64,000 nt of DNA from Beta vulgaris subsp. vulgaris. Taxonomy: Eukaryota > Streptophyta > Magnoliopsida > Caryophyllales > Amaranthaceae. Positions within the stretch are counted from its first letter, which is position 1. The number at the start of each line of letters is the position of its first letter. The position numbers and the translations under genes are program-made. The stretch is taken from contig NC_079210.1 of NCBI RefSeq assembly GCF_026745355.1, positions 2,844,636 to 2,908,635 of the forward strand, read 5' to 3'. This document shows, in pieces, positions 25,400 through 36,700 of this stretch. Below the pieces are notes generated by a model. The model saw nothing but the letters and a program-made list of their open reading frames with translations, did not search any database and had not been told where the DNA came from.

Positions 25400-28232
25400 A
25401 TGCCTGAAAACATTACATCTGAGAATCTTCTCAACAATATAATGGAAACATTAGCTGAAGGTGTTCATAAACAGAAGTCTGGTTCCTTCTTCGAGGAGGA
25501 AATATCCAATCCTGTTGTTTGTAAGCTGAATCGTCTTTTTGGACGTCAGGAACCTGTGCATAAAGTTTTGGGAGGTGGAAAATGTAAGCTTCTTGTTTCT
25601 TCTTCTGTCCCTTGATTTTTGTAGTTGAGTTTTTGTCTGCTATATTTCAATCTTGTGGAAGATCGAGTATGTTTTACTTTTTTCTCTTGCTTGTAAGAGC
25701 AGCTGCTGATGTCTTGCTATGGAGAAACAAGAAAATCTCTGCTGGTGTTATAGGTGGTGCTACTGCTCTCTGGTTTATCTTTGAATGGCTGAATTACAAT
25801 TTTCTTCCCCTTGTCTGTTTTGGTATGGCTCTGGGAATGCTTGGTCAGTTTCTTTGGTCAAAGGCCTCTGGTTTCACGAACAGGTTATGCCTAGCTCAAG
25901 TTTTATTTTTGTTGGTGCTATCTTCTGTTGAGTTCGTTTAGCTCTTCTAAAATCTTTGTAATGATCTGTGTGTACAGGTCATCATCAGAAATCCCAAAGA
26001 TTCAAGTGCCGGAGGAGTGGTTTGTTAATATCGCAGTGACAGTTGGTAGAGAAGTCAACCGGACATTAAGATTTCTGCAAAAAATTGCTTGTGGGGGAAA
26101 CTTAAAGGAATTTGTTCTGGTGTGTAACACATCGATTTCTTCTTTCCTTTATTTTGTCCTTTTATATTTTACTATTAGGTTATCTTGTTCAGTTATTTGC
26201 TTCTTATTTCTTGACTGTGCATGTAAAACTTCAGTATAAAAATTCGAAACGTCTGATGTTCAACCGAAAATTAACCTCTTCAAAAAAAATGAAAATTTTT
26301 TCAAAGCTAAAGTAAAAGATGAGATCACTTCCGAAGCACTTTTTCTTGTATAGAAGACAGAATTTCATTGGTCTAATTCTGGATTTTTCGATTCATTTTT
26401 GCCTCGGCTTCTGTTCCAAGTTTGTTCACGTAGCCGATTATTGCTTCAAGAGGTTGCCAGTATAGTATGTAATTGAACATGCAGATGCAGAGTAGAATCT
26501 AACCCTAAATAATGAAGTATGTAATTTTTTGAAGATGATCTTGAAAGTTTGCTTGTTTCTCTAATAATGCTTCCTTGCAATGATGTATACTTTGATTGAA
26601 ATGACATCAGTTGTTTACTTTAAAGTATCTGACTTATTATTATTTTTTGACTTTAGAGGAAACAAGCAAAGAAAACCGGAGTCCCTTTCTAGCCTTTTGG
26701 CCAGATCATGGGCCTCTTTAACACAGGTTCTAGGGACTTTAGTACAGCTAATAAGCTTGAAGCTTGTAGCAAGCTTAAGGATATTCTCTAAAATAGGTCG
26801 GGCCTTCTTAGACTCAGTAATTTTGAAGTACTGGATTCCAAACTCTCTCTTATTATCTGAAGGATGAATGCTCTTCATCTAGAATCTCTAGCATAGGCTC
26901 TCTTTCCTCTTCGGAGAAAAAAAAAAGAGTATTTGACTTGTGGAATCTTGTTGTGCCTGCTTCCATGAGTTGTGTGGCTATTTTAACTGCATTTAGTAGC
27001 AATTTGAGGACACAGTTATGTATGTCTGTTATTTCATCAGATTCTATCATCCTTGGCTCTTTGCTTCAGTGTTCATCAGAATTCGTTATAGTGTACAGTT
27101 AACCTGATCTTTCAAGTATTACTTCTTTATCTAGGAATAATGTGTTACTACGTCTTCCCCACTTACCCCATTGCATATGCTTAAATTGGCTTCTCCCTTC
27201 CCTTCCTGTTTAAAGCCCTTAAGACACAAGCAAAAAAGACAAGAAAAATAAATTTTGAATTGGAATGTTTGAATTGTTATATTGGTTATCTTTAGGTTGT
27301 ATCAGGCTTGGTGGTGTCTGCTATGATAGGGACTTGGTGCAATTTCCTAACAGTTATCTACATTGGTAAGAGTTGCTAAATCTTTTTATACTTCGTAATC
27401 GCACTCGCACTCGCAATCTCTTGAATTATTTGTCAACTCATATCTTTATGGTCATGTATATAATTATTACTTTGACTTTCAATCTTTTTTTTCCCTGAAC
27501 ATTATGCTTCTATCTTTTAGTTACTCTATTATGTTGGAAGTTGGTAGCTTTCCATGTTTATTAGTCTTATTGGCTTATTCTACTTCCTACCTCCTAACTT
27601 CCTAGGATGTTGTCTTTGTTATGTCAGTACTCGTCTGCAAAGTAATGTACACTGTCTCTTGATCTCACGATCTTACCAAGAGACTGCACATACCTATACT
27701 TATACCTCCCAATTGGTTGCTCTAATTCTGTGAACAATGCCGTAAATGGCCTTTAATGATACTCGAGAAATTTCTATCGTATGAATTCTAAACATACCAA
27801 TGTCTACTTGCTTCCCTTTGCCCCACCCTTGTTCTTCACAACCCCTTGCAATTTCTTCCTGCATGAAATATGAATTTTAAATATCTAATTTGATGTTTTA
27901 TCTTCAACATATGGATTAGCCTATGGCGTATGCTCAGGGGCAGGCCTGCCTCCATCTACTATGGTTCTCTTTTACTAAGCCAGAGCTGCAATGATCATGT
28001 GTTATTTTAATGTCATTGCTCAATGCTCATCTAGTCCTGACCTTTTCTTCCTTTGGCATCAGGTTTTGTTGCTGCACACACACTACCAGTTCTGTATGAA
28101 AAATACGAAGATGAAGTTGATGGCTTTGTAGAGAATCTCCTCGGCAGCATGACACACCATTATAAGAAGATTGATGCTCGTGTTCTCAGTAAGATGCCTA
28201 CCAGAAAATACTGGGGAAAGAAACATGAGTAA
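25400..28232 (+). CDS. RTNLB: Reticulon-like protein B
   Basis: ER membrane protein that bends tubules. Exons 25400-25583, 25703-25883, 25978-26119, 27296-27365 and 28063-28232 give 248 residues with consistent phases. The start ATG follows a 3' splice site (CCACAG at 25391-25396); the leader probably holds an intron from 23942 with a first non-coding exon near 23880-23941. Landmarks: an acidic N terminus; [21 protein letters not shown] (about 53-73), the plant reticulon entry; a first long hydrophobic hairpin (about 74-115); a loop with IPKIQVPEEWF; and a second hairpin from LKEFVLVVSGLVVSA to YIGFVAAHTLPVLYEKYED (about 163-212). The C terminus ends KKHE, a KKxx-type ER retrieval signal. Paralogue number not assigned. 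Confidence 0.95.
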
Positions 28233-29217
28233 AAGAGAGCTATAGAGAGTATCAATTTCAAGGCCTGCATCGAATTTTAGTAATTGGCTGTTGGCCGGAC
28301 TTCTGCTGTCATTTACTTCTGTACATGGAAATTCATGCTAGATAAACATTAGTCTTTACCTGGAACTCAAGGGTTTGGCTTATATTTTATGTGTAAAAAG
28401 ATATCTTTTAGGTGTTTACATTATATGGTATTCAAATCTTTAATGTTGTCACTTATAAAAGTCAATTCAGAAGCATATATATTCCTAATTCCGACCATCT
28501 GAAGTGTCCTTCAATGTTTTCTTTGAATTTGGTAGTTGGGCATTGTAATTTGTAGCTAAACTTGTAGTTACAGATTCACAGCTGTTCAGCCGTTCAAGTT
28601 TCAACTACAAATAGTCTACTGATATAGTGCTATGTTTACTCCCTTGAAGATGGATTCAGATTCTATCAGAAAAATATGGTGCACATGGTGGGGTGAAAAT
28701 TCTATCAACCGATTTAGTATTCGGAGTGCATTTGAGCTATCATCTGTTCCTTTGAATATTCGATTTATTAAATTATACTAAAACGGAAAAAAATGACAAT
28801 TGACACTCTCTCGTTAAAAAAAATTTATGCTTAAATCATTTGTGAGAAATTGTGGGAAATAAAATTATGTCATTAAAAATAAACTATATTCTTTTAACGA
28901 AAAAAATTAGCTAATCTTCTTAAACTAATTTTGTTCAGATTTTGAATTGGTTATGAAGATTTTAAGCTATAAGAGTATATAATTCAAGTTGGTGTGGGTC
29001 GAAATCATTAGCACATAAGGTATTCAAATCTCATAAAATAGTCTTCAACTTTCGAATCTCATGAAATAAAATCTCTCAAAAAATTATCCAAGACCCACGT
29101 TTAATTACTCCTTTATTTTAGCCAAGCACATCATCTTGTTTCCCAAATTAAGTAAAGCATCCATTTGATTTTTCCTTGCTTTCTTGTCAAACTTATCGAA
29201 ATAAATATTGTTGAGCC
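28233..29217. other. 3' flank of the reticulon gene
   Basis: The 3' UTR probably reaches about 28450. The rest is AT-rich intergenic DNA without recognised features up to the SINE target duplication. Confidence 0.5.
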
Positions 29218-29234
29218 ATATTTTACTTCAACAT

Positions 29235-29427
29235 ACCAACTGGAGTTGGCATGAGTGGTTAAGGGTCTTTCGCTCCTTAACTAAGGTTTCGGGTTCGAGT
29301 CTTGGGTATGGAAAAAATCCCAGCTGGGAGGGATGGTGCACTTTGAGGTACCCATGCAAACTCCCGCAGGAAATTAGTCCACTCGCCAAAGGCAGTGGGA
29401 AACTCCCCGTAGTAGGACCACAAAAAA
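29235..29427 (+). mobile_element. tRNA-derived SINE with 17-bp target duplication
   Basis: A 193-bp body between two identical copies of ATATTTTACTTCAACAT (29218-29234 and 29428-29444), preceded at the 3' end by a short A-run. The head carries a pol III A box (TGGCATGAGTGGTTAAGG, about 29247) and a B box (GGTTCGAGTC, about 29291). There is no coding sequence. Perfect flanking repeats suggest a fairly young insertion by target-primed reverse transcription. Confidence 0.92.
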
Positions 29428-29629
29428 ATATTTTACTTCAACATCGAGAGGGTTGGTATCTATATCTTCGAAACAAATGAAGATGCGGTCATTCAAAGAT
29501 TCCTCCTAGGCAAAAACCTCGGCAATTTTATACTAAAAAACAAATGCAAGACATGCACGTAGGCTATACACTACACTTACCAAAAGGTTAATAGAGGAGG
29601 GGTCGGCTTGCACCCTTGTCCATCTTCAA

Positions 29630-30195
29630 TAGGGATGGCAGTGGGGCGAGTCAAGTAGGAGACCCGCCTCATCCTCGCCCAATTGGGACGGGGATGAGTC
29701 TAGGTTTGGTGGGGATGGGGCAATGATGGGGATTAAAATTGTACCCGCAATGGATGGTGGAGCGGGTGTGGATTTTATGTTATACCTGCCCCATCCCCGC
29801 CCGCCCCGCCCCCCCCCCCCCCCGCCCGCCCCGCATATTTATTACTAAAATTCTATTTATATACATATATTACTAACGTGTTTGAAGACACTTTTGAAAT
29901 GTAATAAAACATTTGCCTTTTGTTAATGTATTTTAACTTTTCTTTTACTATATTATATTGTTATTTTGTGAAGTAGACAACTATAATGGGCTTATGACAA
30001 TTTTTTGGTGAATTTTTTGCGGGGATGAAGTGGGTATGACGCGGGTACGACGCGGGTGCGGGGGTGGGGCGGGGTGGGTCTAGAATTTCCCCCCGCAATG
30101 GGTGGTGGGGCAGGGATGGAGATGAGAATTTAATGCGGGTGCGGGTGTGGGGGTACCATCCTCCGCACCCGCCCCGCCCAATTGTCATCCCTAAA
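29630..30195. mobile_element. hAT-like GC-rich non-autonomous element
   Basis: A 566-bp element starting TAGGGATGGCA and ending TGTCATCCCTAAA, flanked by the identical 8-bp duplication ATCTTCAA (29622-29629 and 30196-30203). Ends of TAGGGATG type plus 8-bp duplications fit the hAT superfamily. Both subterminal regions are G/C-biased repeats of GCGGGG, including a run of about 16 C near 29810. No transposase is present. Confidence 0.85.
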
Positions 30196-30203
30196 ATCTT
30201 CAA

Positions 30204-30599
30204 CCATGCTCAAATCAATATACGAAACTCTCACGTAACATGAAATACCTTCATTTTCGTCTTCATCGTACGTGTCCATGTTGAGAAGAATAGATTTTTG
30301 ATAACATAATGGACCGTGAGACAGTGACCAAGTAATCTCAAAAGGGATATGAGATTCTAGAGTGAGTAAATGGATCATGTCGATGATGTCAAATTCGAGT
30401 CGGGGTTGAACCCCCTCAACCCTAATTCGACCACTTTATTAAACGAGTCAACAAAACTCAACCCTAATCCGACCCGTTGGTTACTTGTTCTATTTATTAA
30501 CCCGTTTATCAAGCGTGAATATATGAATAAACTATTAGATAATATTATATGTAAAGGGATAATATTATTATGTAAAGGGTAGAATGGTACTTTACGATA
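30204..30599. other. Intergenic before the second copia remnant
   Basis: A minus-strand frame at about 30203-30378 (acidic, with an MDTYDEDENEG segment) was interrupted by the hAT element and resembles no protein I know. The segment 30380-30520 has the Leu/Asn/Pro-rich character of the flank of an LTR. No gene is called. Confidence 0.4.
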
Positions 30600-32815
30600 G
30601 TCATAGGTCTGTAATGTACACTATATATATTAAATGCCAGGTTAACCTACAACAGGTTAACACACAATTATTCTCACACTTGTACATGGTATCACAGCCA
30701 AGGAATCACTAAAAGAATTTTTTTTTTCTCTGAAAACCACAAATATTTTTTTTCCTTCACCGATTTTTTTCTCTTTCTTCTTTTACGTTCCGTTTTATTT
30801 TTTTCCTGGCGCCATGGATACTACATCCACTGCTTCCGCTATGCCTGCTGCCTCCTCGCAGCCTCTGTCGGCCGCTCATCCCGCTGCCCAGCCGCCTTTC
30901 TCGGCCACCGTCGACGCTCGCCCGACGCTCACAAGCTACCCAGCCTCGCATCCCTACGCTGCTCCTTTATTTTCGCAGCCTATCTTTGCTGCCGGCTCAT
31001 CCTCGACGCCACCTTTTGGCGTCTCCGCGGCTTCTTTCCCAGCCACGTCTCCCATGTCGGCCACCCGAAAATCTTCCCGGATTCCAGCCCCTCACCACGG
31101 CACAGCCGGCCACCTTTGTTCCCTCAAGTATGACGCCTTCCTCCTCTCTTTTTGCCATGCCACACTTATCTTCCCCAAATCTCAGTAATCTGGTAACTAT
31201 TACTCTTTCTTCTCCTGAAGATTATTTATTGTGGAAAACCCAGATTACTTGTTTGCTTATGTCCCATCAATTACTTGGTATGGTTGAAGGCACTGTTTCT
31301 ATTCCCCCTGCTACTATTATTGATGAAAGTGGTATTATGATTCCAAATCCTCCCTTTTATGAATATTTACGTGTGGATCAACAAATTAAATCATGGATTT
31401 TTGCCACATTGTCTAGAGATGTTTTTGTGGATGTGTATGATTTATCTACTTTTGTGGACATTTGGGCTCGTTTACGCACTAGCTTTATGCATGCTAGTAT
31501 GGCTAGATCAATGGAATTAAAGGGCCGTTTAACTCGTCTTAAAAAGACTGCTTCCCAAACGATGGATGGGTATTTACGTGAGATTAAGGTGATTGCTGAT
31601 TCCCTTGCTGCTATTCAGTGTCCTGTGTCGAACCAGGATTTAGTGAAGTATACCTTTTTGGTTTAGATCGTGATTATGAGTACGATCATATAGTTACTAC
31701 CCTCCTGCATTATCCATTCCCAGTTAGTTTTGATGATTTGCGTCCCAAGTTGTTACCGCATGAACAAAGATTAATAAATTCTAAGGATGAATCTGATCCA
31801 TCATCCCATCATGCTTTACTTGCCGTTAAATCTACTGGTACTGGTTCAAGTTCCTCCTCCAAGACTAATTCTGGAGGGAGAAACCGGGAAAGGAATAACA
31901 GAAACAGAGGTGATAATAATAAGCGTGGGAACAACAATAATCAGAATGCTCGGGGTAATAATGGTGGGAATGGAGGAAACAATAATAATCGTGGCTCTGG
32001 AGGAAACAACAACAACAATGGTAATCGGGGACGATCAAATGGTATAAGTAAATTTTCTAACTTGTCATCCTATAGTATGCCTTGCATAGATATTATTGCT
32101 AATAATTTGTCGTCTGCAGGGAGTAATTCATCAAATAGTAACAATGTTACCTCTACCTCTACTTCCGATACATGTGGCTTGTGATGGTTTCCAGGTCACG
32201 AAGCTGCCTACTGTCCCCAGCGTTTCAATACTAGCTTTGTTCCCTCTCCTCAGAAAGTGTCACTCGAGCCTTAGTTGCACTGTCTGTTGGTGGTGAAGCT
32301 AATGACTCAGTCTGGTACCCGGATTCGGGAGCTGCATCTCACATGACTCCTCAGGATGGTACGTTCTCTATTAAAACTCCTTATACTGGGTCTAGTTCTG
32401 TTGTAGTTGGTAATGGTACCTTACTCCCAATTAAAAGTACTGGAAATTTAACTTTAAAAACTGCAAGTCGTCCCATCCGTTTATCATCTGTCTGTCATGT
32501 CCCTAATTTAAAACATAATTTATTATCAGTTAACAAGTTGTGTCATGAAAATGATTGTGTTGTGAGTTTTGATAAAAATTCTGTTTATGTTAAGGACCAG
32601 ATCACGGGGGAAGTTCTGCTTCAGGGAACCAGTAAACAAGGTGTATACCCTCTACAGCCTAGCATTGTCCCTCCCGAGTCTTCAGTTCCTGTTTTCCTAG
32701 CCATTAAGGAGTCTGGTGACGTGTGGCATGCTCGTCTGGGTCATATATCTTCTAGCATTTTAGGAACTTTATGTTCAAATAAATATATCACATGTACCTC
32801 TAGTTAAAGTGAAAT
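30600..32815 (+). pseudogene. Ty1/copia retrotransposon remnant 2 (gag-PR, no INT/RT)
   Basis: The 5' part of a copia element. TGGTATCACAGCC at about 30688 fits a Met-tRNA primer-binding site, with the end of an LTR before it. Gag begins with ATG at 30814 and continues through frame changes near 31060 and 31655. It contains the UBN2-type core EDYLLWKTQITCLLMSHQLLG to LDRDYEYDHIVTTLL, then an Asn/Gly/Arg-rich nucleic-acid-binding tail, then a knuckle remnant GHEAAYCPQ near 32205-32220 with a stop just before it. The protease reads PDSGAASHMT (about 32320-32349, catalytic DSGA kept), followed by the pre-integrase HARLGHIS (about 32730). The copy stops at about 32807. Integrase, RT and RNase H are missing. 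Confidence 0.88.
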
Positions 32816-33021
32816 GTAGCAAGTAAGAGACAAAAAGATAAAGGGAGGAACATCTATTATTCTCCATGTCTAAAATCATTTGTTGCAATTTTCTAATTTG
32901 AGGTGTCTAACTAAAATTATCTACACCATTTATTTATGGTAACATTTTTGTCTAAAGTGGGGACCCACAGTTACATAGCAACAATTCTTTCTCTAAAAAG
33001 TATTTCACTCTTATTAAAATA
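32816..33021. other. Short spacer between copia remnant and MITE
   Basis: AT-rich spacer with no recognised feature. Confidence 0.4.
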
Positions 33022-33278
33022 CGCCCTCCGTATTTTTTAGTTTGCATGTTTAACTGTGCGTCTTTGCCAATGTATTTTTTTGACCTTGAATTTCATTTAT
33101 TACATATAATAATAATTATAATGATTGAAAATTAATAAATTACTCGTCGAGACGAATTAAACAAAAACGCATATGACTATATTTTCTCTTAAACATTGAG
33201 AATAATTTAGAAGATTCTCTCTGACTGCGAATAATGTCAAGATTATAGGTGAGCAAACTAAAAAAAGACATGGAGAGA
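33022..33278. mobile_element. Stowaway-type MITE, right end decayed
   Basis: The left end CGCCCTCCGTATTTTTTAG follows TA (33020-33021). The right end is degenerate (GACATGGAGAGA). The interior matches the copy at 1470-1722, sharing TCTTTG, ATTAATAAATTACTCGTCGAG and a TTAGAAGATTCTCTCT tract. Confidence 0.75.
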
Positions 33279-33383
33279 ATATTTGGCAACATATAATATA
33301 CTAAAGCAAAAATGAAAGAGGACACTTGTCACATCCTACTTAAATTTTTTTCCGCCTAAATCATATATAAAGCATCAATCCCC

Positions 33384-33646
33384 CTAACGGACGCCTCGGG
33401 GCGCTAGATAAGAAATATATTTTTCTACTTAATTACTCGTATTTATATAAAATAATAGAATGATATATAATTCCAATACAAAACATTTAATGTTTCTCAA
33501 TAGAAAAGGAAAAAACATTTAATTCCAATGCAAAACATTTAAATGTATTACATTGGAATTATACATTATTATATTATTTTATATAAATATGAGTAATTAG
33601 GTAGAACAATATATTTCTTATCTAGCGCCCCCGGGGGGTCCGTTAG
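33384..33646. repeat. Foldback (long palindrome) MITE-like element
   Basis: Two inverted arms of about 95-110 bp. The left arm begins CTAACGGACGCC with GGGGCGCTAGATAAGAAATATAT. The right arm ends ATATATTTCTTATCTAGCGCCCCC...GGTCCGTTAG. The centre holds direct copies of CCAAT(A/G)CAAAACATTTAA. The whole segment can fold into one hairpin. No target duplication is clear. Confidence 0.75.
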
Positions 33647-33768
33647 CTTTTGCCATAAAACATTATGAGAAATAATGTTAAGAAACATACTATCTTCTTA
33701 ATGAATTTTTTTAGATAATATCATAATTTTTTTACAAATATACTATCTCTATTGTATGAGGGGATACA

Positions 33769-36700
33769 CTAAAAAGAAAAATTAAGCACAAAATACCAAC
33801 AAACTAACTTTTTTTTTTGAGGGGGAAAGAAAGTAGTGCAGTCCATCAAAACATACGGAGCCACTTCACGAGGACAATGGTTCTCCCAACATTGTTCAAC
33901 TCCAAAAGGCACTACTCTAGCAAGATGATGGGCTACAGCATTCCCATCTCTCTTAACATGAAGAAATTTAACTGATTCAAACGCATTACATAAAGAAAGA
34001 ACATCTCCTAGAATATTATCCAAATCTGCAAAATAGAGGGTCTCATTTGACAGTCTATTAGTCACCACCTGAGAATCAGACTCAATAATAACATCCACTA
34101 GACCATGAGCCTTAGCCATCCTAGCCGCCATGTAAATAGCTTTGCACTCCGCGATAGCCGCAGGCCAGCAGGCCCTGGTGCGACGCACAGCCGAAAAACA
34201 TACTTTCCCTTGAAAATCACGAGCTACTAGGCCCAATCCAATCCATCCTTCTTCCCCAAGACAAGCATCTGTGTTGAGCTTAATCGTGCCCCTAGGAGAC
34301 GCACACCATTTCGCCGAACTCACACAACTTCCCCTTTTCGGACCTCCATAGATTCGAGTAGTATAAGAATTGAACTCATCACATTGCCTACCCACACGCT
34401 GGACTATGACAGGCACCGGTTGCCTTTGGCCTTCAAATACCATCTTATTTCGTTCGGTCCAAACATTCCACGCAAAAAAGCTTCCTCTTTGCACCATTTT
34501 AGCATCTAGCTCACTCCATCGCACCACCATCTCACACATCGTCTCACCCTCCACACCATCGACCATAGCCTGACATCCTAATTCCCCCCACACCGATCTC
34601 CAGCGAGCACATGTGAACAAAGAGTGATGAATCGTTTCCGCTCCATTCAGACACCATGGGCACTCGTCTTGGTCAACGAGATGGCAGGCCCTAAGTACAG
34701 CACGTACCGGCAGTGAATTGGTACAAACTCTCCAAAGAAAGTGGCGAACTTTTGGGGATACCTCTAAGCTCCATAAAATACCCCATGCCTTATGAACATC
34801 ATCCAAATTACCACCCTTCCCAAGCATATAGGCCGTTTTCACCGAATAGGTCCCATCTTTAGAGTAGGCCCATGTTAATTCATCCTGCAAGCATCTTGAA
34901 CTCAACGGGATTGCTAGAATGCATTTTTGATCACGTTCCTCAAAAAGATTTTCAATCACATCCATTTTCCACTCTTTTCGGTCATCATCTATTAAATCTC
35001 CCACCAACTCCACTCCTTCAACTCTATTGCTCAAAACAAACCGGCCATCCTCATCACTAAGCCACGGATCAGACCACAGATTTATCGATTTCCCATCTCC
35101 CACCTTCCAGATCAAACCTTCCTTCACCAAGCTTTTCGCACTCCATATACTACTCCAGGAATAGCTATTTGAGTATCCTAACCTTGCTTGAAATATATCT
35201 CCGTGGGGATAATATTTTGCACTCATTATACGGCTCAAAAGGGAGGATTTATAATGTAATAGTCGCCAAACTTGCCTGCCAAGTAAAGCATCATTGAACA
35301 CCCCAAGATCTTTAAATCTCATGCCCCCCATACACTTCGGTTTGCACATCTTTTCCCAACTTAACCAATGCATCTTCCTTGCCACACCTTTGCCACCCCA
35401 CCAAAACCGCGCCATAGCTGAATGAATCTCTTTTATAATTGCCGTTGGGATCTTATGAACCCCCATCAGATAGGTAGGGAGAGCCTGTATCACAGCCTTG
35501 ATCAGAACTTCCTTTCCAGCCCTTGACAACAATTTTTCCTTCCAACCCCGCAATTTCTTCCACATTCTATCTAAGAGTTCCCGAAACACCATTTTCTTTG
35601 ACCTCCCAGTGATCGTAGGAATGCCAAGATATTTCTGGTGCTTGTCAACTTGCCTCATTAGGAGAGTAGATATTATCACTTCCTTTTGCCCACAGCTTAC
35701 ACCTTTACTAAAAGAAACCTCCGACTTTTCATAGTTAATTTTCTGCCCGGATGCTGCTTCATATTTGTTGAGAATATCAACTATTATCAAGCATTCCTGA
35801 CGGGTGGCTCTTGTAAAGAGAAGACTGTCATTTGCAAATAGAAGGTGTGAAATTTCCGGTCCGTTTCGGCTAGCTTTTGCACCATGAAGTTCTTTTGCAT
35901 TCACTTTTTGCTGAATCATCTGAGAAAAGGTATCAACAACCAATATAAATAGAAAGGGAGAAAGAGGATCACCCTGTCGTAGCCCTCTGGAAGGAGATAC
36001 AGAACCACATACTCTTCTATTGATCAGAAAAGAGTAAGTGACAGATGAAATGCAGCTCATCACCAGATTAACCCAACGTCCATCAAATCCCATAGTCAAC
36101 AAAAGTTTTCGTAGGAAGCCCCATTCAACCCTATCATAAGCTTTACTCATGTCAAGCTTCACTGCCATCAAGCCTTTCCTGCTGTTATTTCTCTTTTTCA
36201 TAGAGTGAAAAATTTCCAGAGCAATAAGGGAATTGTCTGAAATCATTCTCCCTGGTACAAAGGCACTCTGGTTCTCCGATACGATAGCAGGGAGAAAAGT
36301 TTTAAGCCGCATAACTATAGCCTTCGAAGCTATTTTGTACAAAACATTACAGAGACTAATAGGCCTAAACTCAGATACAACAGTAGGAGATTTTACTTTT
36401 GGGATGAGAGCAATATTAGTACAGTTTACATTCCCAGGACAAGCAAAGTTATGTAAAATATTACTCACAAATAAAAATACCTCATCACCAATAATGTGCC
36501 AAAACCTCTGATAAAATATTGCATGCATACCGTCCGGCCCCGGGGCTTTGCAGGGATGCATCTGGCTCAATGCAGAATAAATCTCCTCTTTTGTGTAAGG
36601 CTTTAACAAAAAATCATTAAATTCCTGCGTCACTGAAGGGCTCACAAACTTCAAAACTTCCTGCATACTATCATCAGAAGGGTGTAATGACGTAAAAATA

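Noticed and set aside
29247..29310. tRNA gene
   Set aside because: A and B boxes are present, but there is no cloverleaf or acceptor stem; the boxed region is the head of a SINE with target duplication.
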